Positions 59,561-64,000 of a stretch of DNA of 64,000 nucleotides are shown here, in pieces. The translations under genes and the position numbers were made by a program. The first letter of the stretch is position 1. Each line of letters begins with the position of its first letter. The stretch comes from Serripes groenlandicus (lineage: Eukaryota > Mollusca > Bivalvia > Cardiida > Cardiidae): NCBI GenBank assembly GCA_031761405.1, contig JASEVX010000370.1:62001-126000 (forward strand), in the 5' to 3' direction. The notes beneath the pieces are model-generated. The model did no database searches, was not told the origin of the DNA, and saw only the letters and a program-made list of their open reading frames with translations.

Positions 59561-59850
59561 ATTTAATTGTATTCCATATGAGTCACTCATTCATCCACCC
59601 AGCCGTCCATCAATCCATCCATTTATCCATGCATTCACTTATCCATCTATTCACCCATCCTCTTATATCCATCAATCCATCCATTTATCCATGCATTCAC
59701 TTATCCATCTATTCACCCATCCTCATATATCCATCAATCCATCCATTTATCCATGCATTCACTTATCCATCCATTCACCCATCCTCATATATCCATCAAT
59801 CCATCCATTTATCCATGCATTCACTTATCCATCCATTCATCTGCAGTGTG
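59541..59850. repeat. 60-bp tandem repeat
   Basis: Four units starting near 59608, 59668, 59728 and 59788: ATCCATCAATCCATCCATTT, ATCCATGCATTCACTTATCC, ATC(C/T)ATTCACCCATCCTC. Probably an expanded LINE tail. Confidence 0.93.
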
Positions 59851-59869
59851 AATTCTCGTCAATTTTTTT

Positions 59870-60850
59870 CGAACGAGAATTCCAATTATGTATTACTTAT
59901 TCATATTATACATGGAAAGCGGAATTTATCATATCATATATTTAGTCGTGCAATCAAAAATATTTATTTAATATTCTAAATTTTTTCTTTGAATTCATGT
60001 GTATGACTAACTATAGCATGTGTAATATGTAATAATATCTTAATAAGTATGTGCTTGTTCTTTTGTGTTGTGATATGTTATGCTTTCTGATGTTGTTTGA
60101 ACCTTTTCCCTCATCTTAACAACTTTTGACCCATTAACAATAGTAGGCATTATAGAGCATTGTGACAAATGGTGAAATTGCTCGTAGTGAACAATTTTGC
60201 CTTTAATCACAATGTTTTCAACGCTGTCTTAAGATATAGCCTGTTGTTTTCGTAAATGATGCATTCTTATCTTTAGGTCCTTAAAGCATCCATCAATCTG
60301 CAGAATGATTTCTTGTCATCTTGTCATGGAGGAAGCACAAATTCTGCATTACTTCATCTTATTACTTCTGGAATGCAGGTTATATTATATTTAGACCTGC
60401 AATCAGAAATATTTTCTTTTTATTAGTTGGTATTTTTGCATGTAATTGTAATTGTCCATATTCATTGTCTTGTGCTTGTAATTTTTTGGATTTGCTAGGT
60501 ATCCCTTATTGTCAGGCTTTTCCGTCTGTCTGTCCGGTTTGTTTTTTAGCGACGATCCACAGGCAAAACCACAGGCTGATTTCAATGAAACTTGATGAAA
60601 AGGTGCCAAAAGAGCTAAGGGTGTGCACGTTTGAGTTTCGTTTCTAACGACCCACCTGTTGCTATGCAGCTAGCGAAATAACGTGTTTTAAGAACAAAAC
60701 ACGTTTTCTATCTTCTGCTACAGTTTTCAATCTGGAGAGATGAAACTTCGGTTTGAGATATTTAAAAAAAACATATTCATTATGATTTTTGATTTAAGCC
60801 TTTGATTTCAAATGCTAGCCTTCGAAAGATAGCCGTTGCTATGCAGCTAT
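59870..60850. other. Geneless stretch with MITE and repeat pieces
   Basis: A family 1 fold-back copy lies at about 60110-60260 (ATTGTGACAAATGGTGAAAT, CAATTTTGCCTTTAATCACA). GTTGCTATGCAGCTA occurs at 60658 and 60836. AACGTGTTTT...AAAACACGTT near 60680 can form a hairpin. No genes recognised. Confidence 0.5.
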
Positions 60851-60854
60851 CAAA

Positions 60855-61282
60855 AAAGCTCACCTGATTTTATTCATTTTCACTTCAGTCATATAAGCCC
60901 CGCCCTCTGGCGGCCATAGTCTTCAACCAATAAACATGGCTTAAAGGAATCTGATAGAAGGTCACACTAGGAATATTTCTACAAAATTATTTGAAAATCG
61001 GCCATACACTTTCGGAGGAGAAGATTTCTTTTCACTAAAGCCATATCATGCAAAATAGCCCCGCCCCCTGGCGGCCATGTTTTACGACCAATCAACATGG
61101 CTTCAAGGAACTTAATAGTGGGTCACTTAAGGAACATTTCTATAAAATAATTTGAAAATTGGTCAAATACTTTTGGAGGAGAAGATTTTTTAAGTTTTCA
61201 CTAAAGCCAAATAAGAAGACGGTCGCTGGACACAAGGCGATCACAATAACTCAACTGAGTACTTCATGCTCAGGAGAGCTAA
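60855..61282 (+). mobile_element. Helitron-like element, short copy (two core units)
   Basis: Starts near AGCTCACCTGATTTTATTC, contains two 167-bp-type units (GCGGCCAT, ACCAAT(A/C)AACATGGCTT, GGAGGAGAAGATTT) and ends GGCGATCACAATAACTCAAC ... CTCAGGAGAGCTAA. It has the same ends as the long copy at 61811-63400 but lacks its 5' hairpin. Confidence 0.6.
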
Positions 61283-61374
61283 AAATGCACAATAAGTTAT
61301 TTCTCCTTTTTCCACAGTGTTTTTGACAAAACAAAATAAACAATCTGTTGTCATCAGTTATTTGTGAATGGGAA

Positions 61375-61615
61375 AAGTCAAAACCTTTCTAACATACAAG
61401 AAATCTGAAGCAGAGGACATTGAAAACATCTAGGCAAAAAAATATATGGTAACAATATATGAATAAAAGTCAAACTTTTAAATAGAGTTGAAAACATTAT
61501 AGCTCATTATGAGCAATTTCTTTTATGTCACAATGTTTTCAAAATGTTGCCTGCTGCAGAGGCATCAGAAAACATCTGTATGCTGGAAAGGATTAAATCA
61601 ACATGTAAGGCAATG
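61375..61615. mobile_element. Fold-back MITE family 1
   Basis: Left ACCTTTCTAACATACAAGAA and GAAGCAGAGGACATTGAAAA; centre AGCTCATTATGAGCAATTTC (self-complementary TCATTATGA); right GCTGCAGAGGCATC, TGTATGCTGGAAAGGATTAA. Confidence 0.75.
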
Positions 61616-61810
61616 GGTTAGGTTTAATAATGGAAAATATGTCACATATATATTTAACTTCTTTTTTACCATTGATACGAGTAAAATTAAGATATGACTT
61701 CATATTGCCAATAAAATACAATAGATGCAATATACACCTTTAAAATAATATACTGTACTGATATGATGATAATGATTTAAAAACACCATACATGTTCATT
61801 TATATATATA

Positions 61811-63400
61811 TTACAAGAGGGCCATGATGGCCCTGGAATCGCTCACCTGATTTATTTTTTTCACTTTAGCTATATAAGCCCCGCCCCCTGGCGGCCATAG
61901 TTTCCGACCAATAAACTTGGCTTGAAAGAAACCGATAGAGGGTCACCCTAGGAACATTTCTACAAAATTATTTAAAAAATCGGCCTGACACTTTTGGATG
62001 AGAAGATTTTTTAAATTTTTCACTACAGCCATATAAGGCAAAATAGCCCCGCCCCCCTGGCGGCCATGTTTTTTTACCAATCAACATGGCTTGAAGGAAT
62101 GTAATAGAGGGTCATCCAAAGAGCATTTCTACAAAATTATTTGAAAATCAGCCTGACACTTTCGGAGGAGAAGATTTTTTAAGTTTTCACTCTAGCCATA
62201 TAATGCAAAAAAAGTCCTGCCCACTGGCGGCCATGTTTTTTGACCAATCAACTTGGCTTGATGGAATCTGATAGAGGGTCATCCAAGAAACATTTCTACA
62301 CAATTTGAAAATCGGCCTGACACTTTCGGAGGAGAAGATTTTTTAAGTTTTCACTACAGCCATATAAGGCAAAATAGCCCCGCCCACCTAGCGGCATATT
62401 TTTTGACCAATCAACATGGCTTGAAGACATCTGTTAGAAGGTCATCCAAAGAGCATTTCTACAAAATTATTTGAAAATCGGCCTGACACTTTCGGAGGAG
62501 AAGATTTTTTAAATTTTCACTTTAGCCACATAAGGCAAAATAGCCCCGCCCCCCTGGCGGCCATGTTTTTTGACCAATCAACATGGCTTGAAGGAATCTG
62601 ATAGAAGGTTATCCAAAGAGCATTTCTACTAAATTATTTGAAAATCGGTCTGACACTTTCTGAGAAAAAGATTTTTTAAGTTTTCACTATAGCCATAAAA
62701 GGCAAAATAGCCCCGCCTCCCCCCCCCCCCCTGGCGGCCATGTTTTTCGACTAATCAACATGGCTTGAACAAATCTGATAGAGGGTAATCCAAAGAGCAT
62801 TTCTACACAATTATTTGAAAATCGGCCTGACACTTTCGGAGGAGAAGATTTTTTAAGTTTTCACTATAGCCATATAAGGCAGAATAGCCCCGCCCCCTGG
62901 CGGCCATGTTTTTTGACCAATCAACATGGCTTGAAGGAATCTGATTGAGGGTCATCCAAGGAACATTTCTCCAAAATTTTTTGAAAATAGGCTTGACACT
63001 TTCGGAGGAGAAGATTTTTTAATTTCTCACTATAGCCATAAAAAGCAAAATAGCCCCGCCCCCCTGGCGGCCATGTTTTTCAACCAATCAACATGGCTTG
63101 AAGGAATCTGACAGAGGGTCATCTAAAAAACAATTCTACAAAATTATCTGAAAATATGCCAACCAGTTTGGGAGAAGAAGAATTTTGAAGTTTTTTTCAT
63201 TTCGTTGCCATGGAAACCAGAATTCTGCATGGATCCAACACATTTGAAGGAAATCCGGTAAGATTATTGAGAGGATGCTTTCTGTGAAGTTTCATCCCAA
63301 TTGACCTACTGGTTACTGAGCAGAAGAAGTTGACGGCCGACGCACGACGGACAAAAGGCGATCACAATAACTCACCTGGAGCAAAGCTCAGGTGAGCTAA
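61811..63400 (+). mobile_element. Helitron-like non-autonomous element with 167-bp satellite core
   Basis: The 5' part has a perfect palindrome, AGGGCCATGATGGCCCT (61818-61834). The core has eight units, period about 163-179 bp, each with GCCCCGCCCCCTGGCGGCCA, GACCAATCAACATGGCTTGA, GGGTCATCCAA, AAATCGGCCTGACACTTTCG and GGAGGAGAAGATTTTTTAAG. A unique 3' part contains CCGACGCACGACGGAC and ends with a hairpin (CTCACCTG at 63371, CAGGTGAG to 63396) followed directly by CTAA. A 3' hairpin plus CTRR end is the Helitron signature, and bivalve Helitron relatives carry about 170-bp satellites internally. No Rep/helicase gene is present. The 5' TC end is not clear, so the class is inferred. Confidence 0.65.
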
Positions 63401-63439
63401 TAAAATATGGGTGAATGTTTGCATGAACGAATAATCTAA

Positions 63440-63650
63440 AGAAAGGGTTAACCGCTTTCCACATACAAAAAATCAGCAGCAGACAACTCGGAAAACATAT
63501 TAGCAAATATGGAAAAAAATCATAATGAAAGTATATATATTAAATGCGGTTGAAATTATTTTGGCAAAAGGGAAAATTGCTCAACATGCTACATCTTTCT
63601 TTCCAATGTTATCTGCTGCAGAAGCATCTATTTAGGGAGAAATTTAAAAT
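63440..63650. mobile_element. Fold-back MITE family 1
   Basis: GGTTAACCGCTTTCCACATA and CAGCAGCAGACAACTCGGAA at the left, GGGAAAATTGCTCAACATGC in the centre, ATCTGCTGCAGAAGCATCTA at the right. Confidence 0.7.
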
Positions 63651-63869
63651 AAGCTGTAGCTTTCTTTTCAATCCTTGAAAATTTGATTATGTATTGAATT
63701 GTATAATGAAAATTACTGAATAAAATATTGTTTAAACTAGAAGCATTTGTATGTTGGTAAAGGTTAATATTCTCTCTCAAAATTGTACCAACACCAGTAG
63801 TTCAAAGTTTTTCTTTCTCTTACATTGTTTCTTTTAAGACTTTCTAGATGGAAGGTATTCTTTATATAA

Positions 63870-64000
63870 TTTAACCCTTTTTCACTTTCAGACGCATTCC
63901 GACGCATCTGCAAAGCATTGTGGTAAAAGTAGAAATTAATCAGTATTGCTCACAATGCCTCTGACAACTTTTAAAAACACTTTGGCAAATGGAGAAATTA
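63870..64000. mobile_element. Fold-back MITE family 1, cut by the window end
   Basis: TTAACCCTTTTTCACTTTCA, ACGCATCTGCAAAGCATTGT, AGTATTGCTCACAATGCCTC and CACTTTGGCAAATGGAGAAA. It probably continues beyond the window. Confidence 0.5.

Overview
The window looks like gene-poor, AT-rich, repeat-dense DNA of a metazoan, most likely a mollusc and probably a bivalve. The grounds are spliceosomal-type genes, abundant LINEs with APE endonucleases, tRNA-derived SINEs, fold-back MITEs, a B-box/beta-propeller gene of the kind that is expanded in molluscs, and a 200-base run of N typical of a draft eukaryotic assembly. The organism call is inference; no bacterial, organellar or CRISPR features were seen.

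Layout. 1-14.3 kb: no recognisable gene; minisatellites in opposite orientation at 1-365 and 14.04-14.29 kb, two interleaved direct duplications (2.1-7.7 kb), tandem repeats at 8.2-8.9 and 11.0-11.6 kb, and a weak plus-strand promoter/exon candidate. 14.8-20.9 kb: a SINE next to the 3' end of a nearly full-length minus-strand CR1-like LINE (ORF1 with a coiled coil and SGNH-like domain, ORF2 with endonuclease and reverse transcriptase), inactivated by stops, frameshifts and a changed catalytic residue. 22.2-22.5 kb: CT microsatellite. 23.06-24.31 kb: the one convincing intact host gene, a B-box plus beta-propeller protein on the minus strand. 26-33 kb: MITEs, a 52-bp minisatellite, and a 0.9-kb TIR element with a GC-rich tandem core. 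34.6-40.7 kb: a second LINE (5'-truncated, plus strand) and two LINE 3' fragments. 41-49.9 kb: tandem satellites (one spanning the assembly gap), a MITE, a SINE, paired NRF1-like sites, a 5S-like internal control region, long CT microsatellites and small minus-strand exon candidates. 50.6-59.25 kb: a decayed Maverick/Polinton element, all genes on the plus strand: protein-primed DNA polymerase B, packaging ATPase, two small conserved ORFs and retroviral-type integrase. 59.3-64 kb: a LINE 3' fragment, a 60-bp tandem repeat, and two related Helitron-like elements with 167-bp satellite cores.

The most notable system is the Maverick. Its polymerase retains all exonuclease and polymerase motifs but is broken by frameshifts and stops, and carries what looks like a genuine 305-bp GT-AG intron that keeps frame. 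No capsid, penton or protease gene is visible, so the copy is partial. Apart from the B-box gene, most of the coding capacity here belongs to mobile elements, and each autonomous element shows lesions that should prevent independent movement.
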